Made by a program: the position numbers and the translations under genes. Shown one piece after another: positions 52,930 through 64,000 of a DNA stretch of 64,000 bases. The DNA lies in NCBI RefSeq assembly GCF_963855985.1, contig NC_087096.1, positions 10,540,001 to 10,604,000 of the forward strand, given 5' to 3'. A model generated the notes under the pieces. It was not told the origin of the DNA, ran no database searches, and worked only from the letters and a program-made list of their open reading frames with translations. The stretch is from Ostrinia nubilalis (lineage: Eukaryota; Arthropoda; Insecta; Lepidoptera; Crambidae). Position 1 is the stretch's first letter, and each line of letters opens with the position of its first letter.

Positions 52930-53702
52930 AATAAATTGTTATGTGACAGAAAACCATGTTTTTTTGTTAAAAATAGCTACTCTTCACATCTCAAAAAGTA
53001 GAGCTGCTAGCGAAAATCTGAGTACAGATTTGGAAACAGGGTAGAAAATGCAGATAGATCCATAAAAAACATTCCATGCAACAAAAATGCTGTTGTGCAG
53101 TGTAATCTTCAAGTGTTTCATATCTCAATATCCTATAGTACCAGCAAATATTACGAAACGTGTCCGTTTTCCGCATCGCATATAAAATTACAAGAGTGTC
53201 TAACAATAGATTTCAGGTCATTATACGGCTTTTAACGGCGGCCCATCGGCCTAATGGGCTGGCTAATGTGTAGGGTATAAATATATAACCTACTTATAAA
53301 AGGGCCCGGGCATTTTCCAATAATGATGATTAGATTAATATCCGATAAGAAAGCAGTCGAATTTGATAATTTCACGCCTATAATAAAATTTAGGGCGATA
53401 TTGTAAGTATTAATGTTTTCAATTACACGTTTTGTAATACACAAGTTACTTATACCAGTGTTAATAATGTTACAGAGGTATATGTTAACTAGAAAGAATT
53501 TAAAACATTGCGATGTCGTTACTCGTTAGCAGCTTGTTACTAAATTAATAGTAAATATTGCATCACTGATATTGCGAAACAAAACGAGGCTACTAATCAA
53601 AATAATTTAGGTTTTATACCTACGATAGAACTAGTTCTAGCCTCTGTCTCGAGGTGAATTGCGGTCAAGCGAATTCTGAACAATATCTGGCATGTACCCA
53701 AA
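52930..53702. other. No feature recognised
   Basis: AT-rich sequence between the zinc-protein pseudogene and the Helitron. ORFs of about 70 codons at 52991-53206 and 53232-53444 are not protein-like. Confidence 0.4.
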
Positions 53703-53944
53703 TCCCAACTAATATTATAAATGCGAAAGTAACTCTGTCTGTCTGTCTGTCTGTCTGTCTGTTACGCTTTCCCGCTTAAACCTCGCAACCGATTTTGATG
53801 AAATTTGGCATAGAGATAGTTTGAGTCCCGGGAAAGAACATAGGATAGTTTTTATCCCGGTTTTTGAAACAGGGACGCGCGCGATAAAGTTTTTCTGTGA
53901 CAGACAAAAATTCCACGCGGGCGAAGCCGCGGGCGGAAAGCTAG
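53703..53944 (+). mobile_element. Non-autonomous Helitron with (CTGT)n tract
   Basis: Starts A|TC with CAACTAATATTATAAATGCG and AAAGTAACT, then six CTGT units, a conserved GATTTTGATGAAATTTGGC block, TTATCCCGGTTTTTGA, and the GCGGGCGAAGCCGCGGGCGG hairpin region; it ends CTAG|T at 53941-53944. It is the best preserved copy in the window and a close relative of 2577-2803. The family resembles the lepidopteran Lep1-type Helitrons (name from memory). Confidence 0.92.
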
Positions 53945-54360
53945 TCTACTAATAAATTACTGACATATTGTCTTTGTATGTATATTGACCTTCACCGTAA
54001 CACTGTATTTAGTCGTTTAGTGTTTACTAGAATGCTTCCAAAGGATGTTATGCCACAGTGGATAATAGTACAGTCGTTATAAAGAATGATTCTGTTTAAG
54101 GCAATGACAAGATTGCACAAGATGGTTAGCTAATGACGCCATAGGTCATAACAAGATCTAAAGAACCGTTAGAATGGATTCCGAACATAGCTTCATAAGT
54201 TTTGCTATTTCAAACCGTTTGGGTGATTTTTATGATATCTGAACCACGTGCGCCCAAAAAGTAATTCAACGAAGTACCTATAACATATGAAAACATATAG
54301 TATATGCAGATGTTTGTGATGCTCATACAATATACATCCACATGGATAAAGCATAATCAG

Positions 54361-54558
54361 TCACAGTGTTCCTGAAAATCCAATCCATCTCGAAATACCA
54401 ACCCTAAATCCATTCGTATTGGCAGAAGAAACATATTTTTGGTACTTTTTGTGGCCTAGTGATATTTGCAAAGGCGGCGGCGTTATGTCTGCCAAGTCTG
54501 TTATTATTGGGTCCGCCATTTTAGGATGAACTGTGATATTTGCAGGGAAAACATTCAC
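54361..54558 (-). other. Unidentified short ORF with protein-like composition
   Basis: Contains MADPIITDLADITPPPLQIS and GHKKYQKYVSSANTNGFRVG, ending WIGFSGTL then a stop. Composition and the proline stretch look more like coding sequence than the surrounding ORFs, but no relative is recognised and no splice sites frame it convincingly. It could be a repeat fragment. Confidence 0.25.
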
Positions 54559-54559
54559 A

Positions 54560-57207
54560 TTCTTGCATACCTATTCAAACTTGACAACCAATAAATGCGT
54601 TGAATTTCCTGTTACCTTGGATAAATGTTCCTCTTGGTTTTTATCATGATTCACTTTTATTGTACCTAAGAGAGATATTTCTTAACCTTAAATGGGGTAA
54701 AGCGTTCATATAACAACCTGATTTTAAAGATCAATTAAAGTTATTTTTATCAGATTGTCTATGTTGATCATTACGCATCTGACACCTTTGGCGGATGTCT
54801 CATAACAAACAACGGCCTTTGTGCTGATGTCACGACTATTCATAATTGATTGAAAGGGCACTTGACGCGAATAAATCAATCCATTTATTTCTGTAAAAGA
54901 TTGATACAATATGTTTCACGATTATTCTTTGTCTTGCTGGCAGTAATGTTTCGTCGTCTGGCGATAAAAGATATATCTATTTCATGGTACAGTTTAATTT
55001 ACATTATAATGGTTAAGACGTAAAACAAGTAATAAACCAATCAACAAAAGCAATTCATCATATTAATGAAAACGGTGCATGAATAACAAATGATTGCTCT
55101 AATTAACACGGACGTTGGTCAATTACTATCGTTGTTCGCGAAGAGCATTGAGCAACTTTTCATGTGATTTTAAACTTCTGAAGAATTGGAGGCTTGTTTT
55201 GAAATGACTTTGAACATGGATGCTAAGTAAAATTCAACATTTGATCGAAACAAGTAGAGCTACTATGATTAAAACCTACGCTACTATGATTAGAACTTAT
55301 TAAATGTCAAAGAACTTTATCAACTATACGAGTAAAGTCAACTCAATGTTCCGTATCTTTAACAGATTTTATTAATTTAATCCTAGGGGTACAGAGAGAA
55401 ACTTTTTATGTTAAAAACCCAACATGAATAAAGAAATTTCTGCTAAAGGTGCACATGGTGGAAGACATTTCATAATTTAATCGCAAACTTGGTGAAAAAA
55501 ATAAAAGGTGTAGTAAATAAATAAGTCAGGAATTTTCTGCGTGGCATCAAGTCACACCTTTCCTTCAGGTGGTGCGGAACAACAAAAATAATAAATTATT
55601 TATTAAATAGCTCTCCAATTATTACAGAACACCCAAAGGGGAACTTACGTAATTGTTTACCATTCTTGGACAGAGATGTGAGAGTCTAATTATTTCAGAT
55701 AATGATGCTCTATGCACGAAATTCGGATTCGAACCCACAACGCAACCGCCTGTTTTTGGAGCGTACCTCGAACTACCAGACCCGACGGGCACCGTTTTAT
55801 TTATGTATATTTTTCTTTTGTTTACCTTTTCAAACGACAATTTGAACGATGGACGTAATCGATGGCGCGTCTGTTACACGTACGAAAAATGGGGACATGC
55901 ACTATTATTAGAGTCACTAATGTGACGTATTGAGATGGGAATGGACAAGTGTTTGTTTAAATGAGCAAGAAACACTTTTATGTACAAGGGGTTCTGGTTT
56001 TTTATTTACGGCAAACTCGGTCTGAATGTTGATCAGGTGTTAGGCAGTTAATACAAGTTCGGCTGAGAAATCTTCCAAACCAATAGACTTATGTATGCGT
56101 GGACTGCTAGGTGTTATTTGTGTAACTGTAACAGCAACAACCACTACCTAGTTAGTGCCAAACGGAAAATACACGTTCAGAAGAAACTGATTTCGGCAAT
56201 CACTACAACAAATGGTTTGATTCTCCTACGCAAGTTTTTTAGCAAACAGAAATTTAATAAATGCTAATAAACAAATTGTTAGCACATGTGTACGTGTAAT
56301 AGAAATATTCGGAGCTTAAATTAAAAACGTGTCTTCGTGTCTTATAACACGACGAAAAAGGGGAAAATAAATAGGCATCTGTTAGAATGGCGAATGTGAG
56401 AGAACATTAGCATATTCCGATATTCAATGGTAAATTTATATGCCTCTCATTATCATGCTCATGGTAGGTACGCAGGCTGCAAATGGAAATAATATTACTG
56501 AAATTCACTCAAATATGATCGTGATGATGATGATGTGCTTGTAATTTCAAAATTGTCTTTTTATTAAAATAACCAGCACGAATCCTTTGCAAAAAACGTT
56601 ATTGGTACCTATTCTTTATAAAGGTGGTTAAAATATAATTATCAATAATACGCACCACCTACAAAAGTCACGTTAACATTACTCATGTTATTTATGCTAA
56701 AAACCTACAGCTCCTTGTTTCGTATACATTTTCACTCAATTTAAACAAGCCTCGAATGTGACGGGGCTGCTTTAAATTTTCAATAAATATGGATTGTCGA
56801 CCGCGTTCAAAGGTGCTACACATACATTTAAATCTGAAAGCATTCAAAACTCAGCAACACAGCACGTTCGATACCGGGTGACTCAGTGAGCAATATACAT
56901 TCGCGTCTAGCATTCAACGATTCTGAGAAAGGCAATGCACAAATTGGAATATAACAAGAGTGCTTTTTTAAACTTAAATGGGGAGAGCCAGTAGAAACGT
57001 TAGCATTGCGCAGCTTTCTGGCATTGACATTCCTTGATTGCGGCTGCGAATATAAACGTTCATATAAACGTTATGTACATACTAACTAGCTCTATGAATA
57101 TTGTATGACTTGGCTTATACACTTTTGTTTGCTTGTAACGTTCTTTTTACATTATTAACTACAGGAATGATAATATAATACATATTAAGTGTTCTATTGG
57201 GAACTAG
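54560..57207. other. Mostly featureless flank
   Basis: AT-rich sequence without a recognised gene. At 55725-55750 the minus strand has GTGGGTTCGAATCC, a perfect tRNA-type B box, but no tRNA folds around it; it is probably a SINE remnant. Confidence 0.35.
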
Positions 57208-58275
57208 TTTTTATTTTTTATTTTATTTATTTATTTTTGGGAAACATACAGTTACAATATAATTTAACTTAGGTGCAGTAAGAAAACACATAAACCAATT
57301 AAGTTTCCACAGTTAAATATACACATAAAGTTTTGCAAACCATTATGAATAAAATTTTGTTGTGAAAAATATAAACTTATATAAAAAAAAAGTAAACAAA
57401 GTGACAAAAGAAAAATTATCAACTACCTAATTAATAAAGGAGCGAACTGCAAACATCACCCGACGCTCGCAATTTAGTTGCCACAAGACAAATCCCGGAT
57501 TTGTTTTTTAAACTTACTTAAATTAGACCCAAGTATGTCTAATTCTTGGAATTGTTTGTTGTAGCAACGGCAAGCGCGAGGCAGAAAGGTGTTGAAAGCA
57601 TAATTAGTCCTACAAAGGGGCACATCAAAAAGACACCTATTACGGGCACTAAGCCGGGGGCAACGGAGATATATTTCACTTAAAAGATAAGGAGAGTCAA
57701 TTAAATTGTGCAGCAATTTGAATAGGAATATCTGGTCTCTTTCAACGCGACGGTCAGTGAGTGAGGGTACAGATTCCATGTGAGAACAAGTACCTCTGTT
57801 AGAACATCTAAAATGAAGGTGTTTAATAAATTTATTTCGGATACGATCCAACATATTGATGTATTTCTGATAGTGAGGATTCCAAACTGCAGATCCATAT
57901 TCCAAAATAGAACGCACATAAGAATTAAACAGCAGAACAAGCGTAGAACAATTCTTAAATTCCTTTCCAGTTCTCAAAACAAATCCCAGCATACGATAAG
58001 CCTTGGCCGATATAGCATCCAAATGGCAACAAAAGGACATCTTAGCATCGAGGTAAACACCCAAATCCCTCACTTCATTCACGCGCTTGATTATATTGTC
58101 GTTCACTGAGTAATCAAAAACGATGGGACTTTTTTTCCGCGTGAAAGTAATCACATTGCATTTCTTAATATTCAGGTTAAGACAATTACTTAAACAATAC
58201 CGAGACAAAGCTTCGAAATGCGTTTGAAATTACTATTGAGCAATCATCGGGAACAGGCGCCAATGAAAACAATAC
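57208..58275 (-). mobile_element. 5'-truncated LINE (Jockey/CR1 group), reverse-transcriptase C-terminus
   Basis: The minus-strand ORF 58208-57474 (244 codons) carries LSRYCLSNCLNLNIKKC, VNEVRDLGVYLDAKMSF, AYRMLGFVLRTGKEF, LVRS-like SYVRSILEYGSAVWNP and YINMLDRIRNKFIKHLHF, the thumb and post-RT region of a non-LTR retrotransposon. It ends with a normal stop, about 230 bp of 3' UTR and an AAATAAATAAAATAAAAA tail (57208-57238). Upstream, PDDCSIVIS continues the protein in another frame, showing one frameshift near 58220. The YADD catalytic part is lost. Dead copy. Confidence 0.88.
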
Positions 58276-59390
58276 GAGTACAGTGTGCGGTTTGCCGCCG
58301 TAGTAGTGACCCGATCGACCTCGGCTGGTCGCCACCGCATTCCTGACCCACGCGTTCTTTCGCACAGAAATAATATGCGACACTTGAAAAAACCCGTTAT
58401 GCCGGCGAATTTTTTCGGTCTCATTTCAATTACGGAATGACCTTGCCCGCTGGTAATCTTACCGCTCCGATGCTATGTGATTCTGAGAAAGAACACGTAC
58501 CTGAAAAAGAGAAAACAACCCGTTAATAATTCCATCGGTTTTGCGGCGTGCATGTCAATGACGCTATGGCCTGGTGCGAGGCGAAAAGATTAGTCATAAA
58601 AAACCCCGCGCTATCTGCTGCAGCAAACGGATGTTTTTTGCCATCCATGTTTAAAAGGCCAGCTTTGTTGATGATATTTGCCAAGTTATTTACACTTCGT
58701 CGAGTATTTGTAAATTCTTTAACACTATCAGAGTTGGCATAGCGTGTACCTAATATTGATGTTAATTTCAAAGAATTTGTACTTTGTACCTTAACGTATA
58801 CATATTAATTTGAGTCGTGGGACCAAGAAGTTATCATTTGCATATCAGGTTCACTAGTTACACAAGTCAAATATGGTGAATATTTAGGAAAATTCGCTAT
58901 TCTATAATTCAACATGCCTACCGTAATTATTATTCACGATCGTCGCACATTTATTCAGAACAGAACAAAAGAGAATAGTTTTTGCCAGAGTAATACAGAT
59001 TTAACCTAAACCTTTTTAAGAGAAAATAACAAGGAAAAAAAAACAAGTGTCATATAAAACCTGAGTGTACCAACTAATAATAATGCACAGGCTCGACGAA
59101 CTCCAGCCAGCTCCAGCAAAAAGACGAAGCGAACATACAATGGGTTCATATTTCCGGACCGCGGTCACGGGCTGGCACTGTGCAACTTTCGAAGATTTTC
59201 GCCGGGCAGAAGCTCCGACCAGTGCTGTGCCGCTAATTACTGACATCGAGTCGAAAATGAATAAGATTTTATTTCCGATGTAAAGTATCGTATCTCGAAT
59301 TCTCGAGAAATTTTGCCAATTCCAATTTGACTCAAATAAAGAGAACATCCAAAAATCCTATATAGATTTCTTTCTAGGCTCGATTAATGC
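58276..59390. other. No feature recognised
   Basis: Sequence upstream of the truncated LINE. ORFs at 58523-58771 (minus) and 59065-59283 (plus) are not recognised and overlap ORFs on the other strand. No splice structure is evident. Confidence 0.35.
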
Positions 59391-59394
59391 TGAG

Positions 59395-59500
59395 CGGGCG
59401 CCTTTTTGGCACAAAATATGCGTGTATAGTTTTAAGTCCCTTTGTTCTGTTTTTCTGTTTTCTTTTGTGTCAAATAAAGTTTTTCTTATTCTTATTCTTA
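59395..59500 (+). mobile_element. LINE 3' tail fragment
   Basis: GTGTCAAATAAAGTTTTTCT followed by TATTCTTATTCTTA, a poly(A) signal plus short-repeat tail typical of arthropod non-LTR elements. The coding part is absent. Confidence 0.45.
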
Positions 59501-62500
59501 AAATACATGAATTGGGATTGCTCTTGCATACTCAGTTCAAAATAAACAGACTAACGGCTCAGTTGTTAGCTTTTCAATAAAAAAACTGAAATTATCGATA
59601 TTCAGGTGACAATTCCCGTCGCTAGCTGGAACAATCTGCGTGTAAATTAAGGCCGATTGTAAATCTGGCAGACACCCAAAAAGCGAAGAGGAACATCGCG
59701 ACATTAGAGAAAATTAAGCGCGCCGCCCCTTGGGACTGCTTCAAGTAGACTTGTCGATAGAATTCCAAATGCTCTTCGAGTTTTTTGCCTTCGATGATTG
59801 ATACGCAGTCCGCTCGGGTTTTTTAAAATGTGAAAGTATAATCTTTTCAAAGAATAAGTAATCCCCTTCTTAACCTTCAACGTGGATTAACAATAAAGCA
59901 ACTATTCAGACGATTCATATTACAAAAAAGTATGTTATTAAAATGTATGTCAATTTCGAAAACTAAAACAATGTGCGGTTAGTTCTCAGGCGCATCAGCA
60001 CTAAGTTGTTGAACAAGGGAACAATTCATTTCAATTAAATGACCAAGCATAACTTCCTAACAAATAAAACGAGTAGCATGTCCGTCGACATTATACTCCG
60101 ATACGAACGAGGGTCAGAGACGCGAGAGGATACGAGAAAAAAAAACCTATATTCGCCGAGGGAAATAATGAGACAGTTCGTATGGGAGCGGTGGCTCAAC
60201 ACATGCAAGAGTACGGGCAACGCCCCCCGACTAATTCAAGAACGCCGCAGACACTTGATGAAATTTGTAACGCTGCTAATAAAATCACACCCAAAACGAA
60301 TCCTAACATTTTCGGCAAGTGAGATGGGTTACAGAAACAATTGTTTGATGAAGAATTACCTAACATGACATGCAATCTTTCCGCCACGGTTGCTTTATAT
60401 TATGCTGTGTGCGAATCAAAAATTCAGACAATAACTTTGATGATTGATCAACAATATTGTATTGTGATGTAACAAAAGCTAATTTACGAAATAGCCAAGA
60501 AATCTTAATATTGCTAATGTAAATTCACACGAACAGTAGCTGTACCCTGCTAACCATTAATTTCTTTACGTAAGAAGGATAATCTTCCATTTGACCCGAA
60601 AGGCAATTACTCGACGCAGATACAAAGATAATTAATTGCAAACGATGTTGTTACTTCAAAACTTGATTAGAATTTGCTACGATTATTTTAGTTTAGACGT
60701 TATAAATTGCATTGTAATCCATGTATGACGATACATTGTATAATAAACAGATACAGGAATATTGATACCTAACGGAAGAGGTTGTATTTTGGTCGTTGTT
60801 TACTTTCAAGTTGCATGTGAGATATGATAAAGAAGCCATGTGGCGGGGCATGTGTTATTGTGTAACCATCCACTGCTAGCGACCGTGGCCGTGAACATTC
60901 TTGAACTTCGATAGTTATGTGGCTATGTACTTTTTATTGTTTCTTAATTGATCAATTAATCATTGACGAAATCATAATAGCACTAATTGGAAATGGAATG
61001 TTCTTGTTGTTTCCGTTACTATTTCATTTACGTTCAACATTCCAGTCAGTCATCGAGAAAATAAATCAAATTCCGTGTCACTAATTACAGCCTGAAACAA
61101 CAATTTCAATTGCTAACTGAAGAATTCAAACGAAGGAGTAGACAAGGTCGGTGTTAAAATTAGATCATTGAAACATGTGACACATCCACTCAGTCAAGTT
61201 GATAACACCATAAGATCATCAAACGACTTGTGTGTGTATTTTAAGAACATGGGTCTTGTGTGCGATAGACAAGATTAGACGTAGTAAGATTGTAAATTCT
61301 AGTCCATGTCTTTCAGTTAAAACTAGAAAAACGTAACACTTCAAAAAGGTTCGTAAGCAGGTTAGCTATATGTTTTTACAGATGTACACACACATGACCC
61401 AGACAGAAGCGAAGGTATGTTGACCACTTGTCAAGTCTTTCTGGGACTGACAACAAAAAAGGGCAATCGAGTAAAAGCTTTCTAATAAATTATCCCCACC
61501 GCAAACGTGAGTGGCTGGCATTTTTAACGGAATTGCACAGCGCAATTAGAACTTACTTTGGTAGTCCTCAAAAGACCATTAAGTGCCCCTAGTAGAGCAT
61601 TTAGCACTCCCCAAAAATGACGACGAGCGCCCCATTCAAAGTGAATTTGTTTTGTTGCGCATCACTGATAAAAACCACTTTCGTAATGGCATCGCAAATG
61701 TCAAGCTTCATTTCAGACAAACAGTGGAGCTGAGCATTATCACAATAAAATTGACATGATTAAGCGTGAATCATGGCATAATATTTACTATAATGTGTCA
61801 TCGAATTCCAGTGAAATAATAATGTCGCAAATTTTGAATATTTTATTCAGGTAAGTACAATTAAATAATAAGGTATGTGCCGTATGTATGAGTAATATGT
61901 CACAATGATAATGTAATGAAGCTACTGACTAAAATAATGGATTTCATAGTCGCAGCCACATGTATTTTTTCCATATTCAAATATCAATCCCTTTTAAAAA
62001 CATGGATGAAAAACAGACTCAAGAGCTAACAGACAAATGTTTACAAACGAAATGTAGAGCCGTAGATTAGTTTTTTGTTCGAATCCCAACCATGTTCCCC
62101 GTCTCTTCTTCAGAAATAAATGCATGCTACAGTGAATTAGTGAGGTAACTACCTTCTATTGTTATTGCCTACACCGTAATAGTTTTAAAAAAAATACTAT
62201 AGGAGTCAAGATTCTGAAGACCTATAATACGGTGTTGTTTAGAAAGGCAAGAGACGATTCTCTTATGTGCATACAAAATATCGAAACAAAAACCGGCAAG
62301 GGCTCAAGCCAAGTAGGTACAAAAACTGGCAAGTCGCCAAGAAAGTTACCCGCTAAAAAAGTTGACAAACGTGGCTTTCTATTCAGCTAGAAAAGGAACC
62401 AGCGTGAATGTAGTAAAACGATTGCATCTTTATTTCTCCAATCTTGAAATAGGCTGGCTTATAGAAATTCTTGTCACGTGTCGGGCTGGAGCTACATTAT

Positions 62501-63570
62501 TTTCTCTTGGACGTGTTAAAATACAATTTAACCATTTCTCTTTCTTTCGTGTTGTAAATATGTAACAGATGGGAGCTTTGAAAACAGTTTTGTAATTTTA
62601 TAAACGTTATTTATCTTCAAGCTTTGGAAGAAATCAGGTTAAATATTTCATAGTAATCGCCATTGGTAAAGCAATAACTTTGCGCCGAAACCGCAAACTC
62701 TTGGGATTTATAGTGTCATAATCAGTGAATAATCCGATAAATCTTTTCGCGGTTCCGATAGGCGTTAAAATTTGTCAAGAGATTTTTAACGGTCTACTTA
62801 AAAAAAGTTTATATAACAGATACCGTTGTACTTGGCTAACTACTTAGTACTAGTATTTCCCGGAACGAGAAGGTAGCACTTAATACTATTGCGTGTTACT
62901 AGACTTCGGACACTCAACGCGTAGTACCGTCTGTACTGATTGCTAAAGAGAAATCACTTAAAAACATTACTTTTAAATGCTTCGGTTTTAGAACAATAGA
63001 AGTAGCGACAAGACTACCTGCAGTAAAACATAAAATCGCAATTTAGGATCCACTTTACTGACCCCAAACTGCAGGCGATTTACATTTGGTAGCCCTTGCA
63101 AGACTTGCAACGATACCAGAAACTGACTCTGTTTCTATTGACCGATTAGGTAAAATTTCCGATCTGTAACTACGTCATTCTAGTACTGCGTCATTCTAAG
63201 GTAACCTTTAAACACTAGATTCTCAAATTCTAACGAAAAGCTGATTATAATCTATCACTTAAAAAGTCATTTATAGGAATTAAAGGCACTTTGTAACAGC
63301 ATAGACGGTCGCAAATCACAACAAGCAACAAAACTAAGTATCCGATCGAGTCAGTGACCGTACCAACCACGTTCGGTTCGCAGGCCCACGCCCCTCCCCC
63401 GGGCAAGGTCAAGGCACCTCTCCTTGTCTTGACGGATGCTATTCCCGGACCATTCCCATTCATTGACTATTGGCATTGAGTGCTTTACCAATAAAACCAT
63501 GCGTTGCCAGCTCGCATATTTAAACAGTCGCCATTCAACATGAACGATGCTGAAATTCAGTCAAATTGAA
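59501..63570. other. Upstream flank with one candidate signal-peptide ORF
   Basis: Mostly featureless AT-rich DNA. At 62075-62095 there is a tRNA-type B box (GTTCGAATCCC) without a tRNA fold. The only notable ORF is on the minus strand at 60196-60309, listed separately. Confidence 0.35.
60196..60309 (-). CDS. Candidate signal-peptide exon or 37-residue secreted peptide
   Basis: From an ATG in good context (CCGAAAATG) it reads MLGFVLGVILLAALQISSSV, then CGVLELVGG and a Cys-containing end RCPYSCMC before the stop. The first 22 residues have a hydrophobic core and small residues before a plausible cleavage after VCG. It might be the first exon of a secreted protein, a small peptide, or chance. 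No clear donor was found inside it, so the link to any other exon is unknown. Confidence 0.25.
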   Translation of the reverse strand: MLGFVLGVILLAALQISSSVCGVLELVGGRCPYSCMC

Positions 63571-63574
63571 GTAA

Positions 63575-63775
63575 AAAAAAAAGTCAAAATTTCTTTATTT
63601 GTTTAGACTAATAAATAGTTCTTACAAATCGTCATTTTGCTCTTAAGGAGCCTCTACATGTCTCATAATCTTTTTACCCTACCAGCGCTTCGAGACCAAC
63701 ATTTGGCAAGTGCTGAGAAGAAGCGCCGCAACAAACTCAGTCACCACTGTCTGCCGGTTAATATAAATAAATAGA
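63575..63775 (-). mobile_element. LINE 3' UTR fragment
   Basis: The minus strand contains GTTTGTTGCGGCGCTTCTTC, GAGACATGTAGAGGCTCC and AAACAAATAAAGAAATTTTG followed by a T run. The first block is a very common lepidopteran interspersed repeat (from memory, LINE-associated). Confidence 0.5.
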
Positions 63776-64000
63776 AATAGCAGTAGTAGGTACATTCGAT
63801 TCAGGAGCAGTTCACTGAATTTACCATGCATTCTTGTATAGTGTATAATGGGTATACAAAATTGCGTGGTATATTAAACAAGGTAGTGACGTGCTAATAT
63901 CTAGACTTACAGATTACATACTTAAATACTAGTAGAAATGACTCGCATACATAAATTGGAATAACTTGGATTGACCAGTCCCCGAAAGCAGCGCCTGTTC

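Noticed and set aside
55700..55760. Possible tRNA gene at a perfect B box
   Set aside because: GTGGGTTCGAATCC is present, but the upstream part does not form a cloverleaf; a SINE scrap is more likely.
57780..58109. 109-codon plus-strand ORF
   Set aside because: Antisense shadow of the LINE reverse-transcriptase frame.

Overview
This is eukaryotic nuclear DNA, AT-rich and full of transposons. It is almost certainly from a moth or butterfly. The pointers are seven non-autonomous Helitrons with the 5' TCCTACTAATATTATAAATG-like start and the CCGCGGGC hairpin followed by CTAG|T that I know from Lepidoptera, plus lepidopteran-type LINE 3' ends and many short TIR elements. There is no operon-like organisation. 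The species cannot be told from the sequence.

One host gene can be read with confidence: a cytohesin (ARF guanine-nucleotide exchange factor, Drosophila steppke type) on the minus strand, 46.4 kb down to 29.4 kb. Seven coding exons (29402-29540, 30657-30787, 32075-32186, 33167-33285, 34654-34915, 36951-37149, 42418-42550) join in frame with canonical GT/AG junctions. They give the end of the coiled coil, a complete Sec7 domain with its glutamic finger, a diglycine-type PH domain and a basic tail (364 residues). A candidate first exon at 46391-46444 adds 18 residues, joins in phase and has a TATA-like box upstream. The usual N-terminal coiled-coil exon of the family was not found and may lie beyond the window or be missed here.

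Layout: 1-27 kb is a repeat-rich flank downstream of the gene, with Helitrons, three to five hAT-like elements, foldback MITEs, a broken Harbinger transposase and one gene-like but non-coding-looking unit at 21.8-22.25 kb. 27.3-29.4 kb is almost repeat-free and is probably the 3' UTR or 3' flank. 29.4-46.4 kb holds the cytohesin exons in introns loaded with foldbacks, a nested Helitron/MITE pair, LINE ends and a hAT-like element. 46.5-64 kb is upstream sequence with a degenerate zinc-binding repeat protein (52.0-52.9 kb), a Helitron (53.7 kb), a LINE reverse-transcriptase fragment (57.2-58.3 kb) and further LINE tails.

The most striking pattern is a set of hAT-type elements, three of them with exact 8-bp target duplications. 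They share the terminal motif TAG(A/G)G, but each is built from its own private short palindrome: GGGTAAAAACCC, CCGGATATCCGG or CTCGAG, with CGGTTACGGATA and ATCGATA in two less complete relatives. A second oddity is a tRNA acceptor/T-arm-like minihelix at the tip of a 40-bp foldback inside a DNA transposon at 45.4 kb. I found no prokaryotic-type system, CRISPR array, intact transposase or rRNA.
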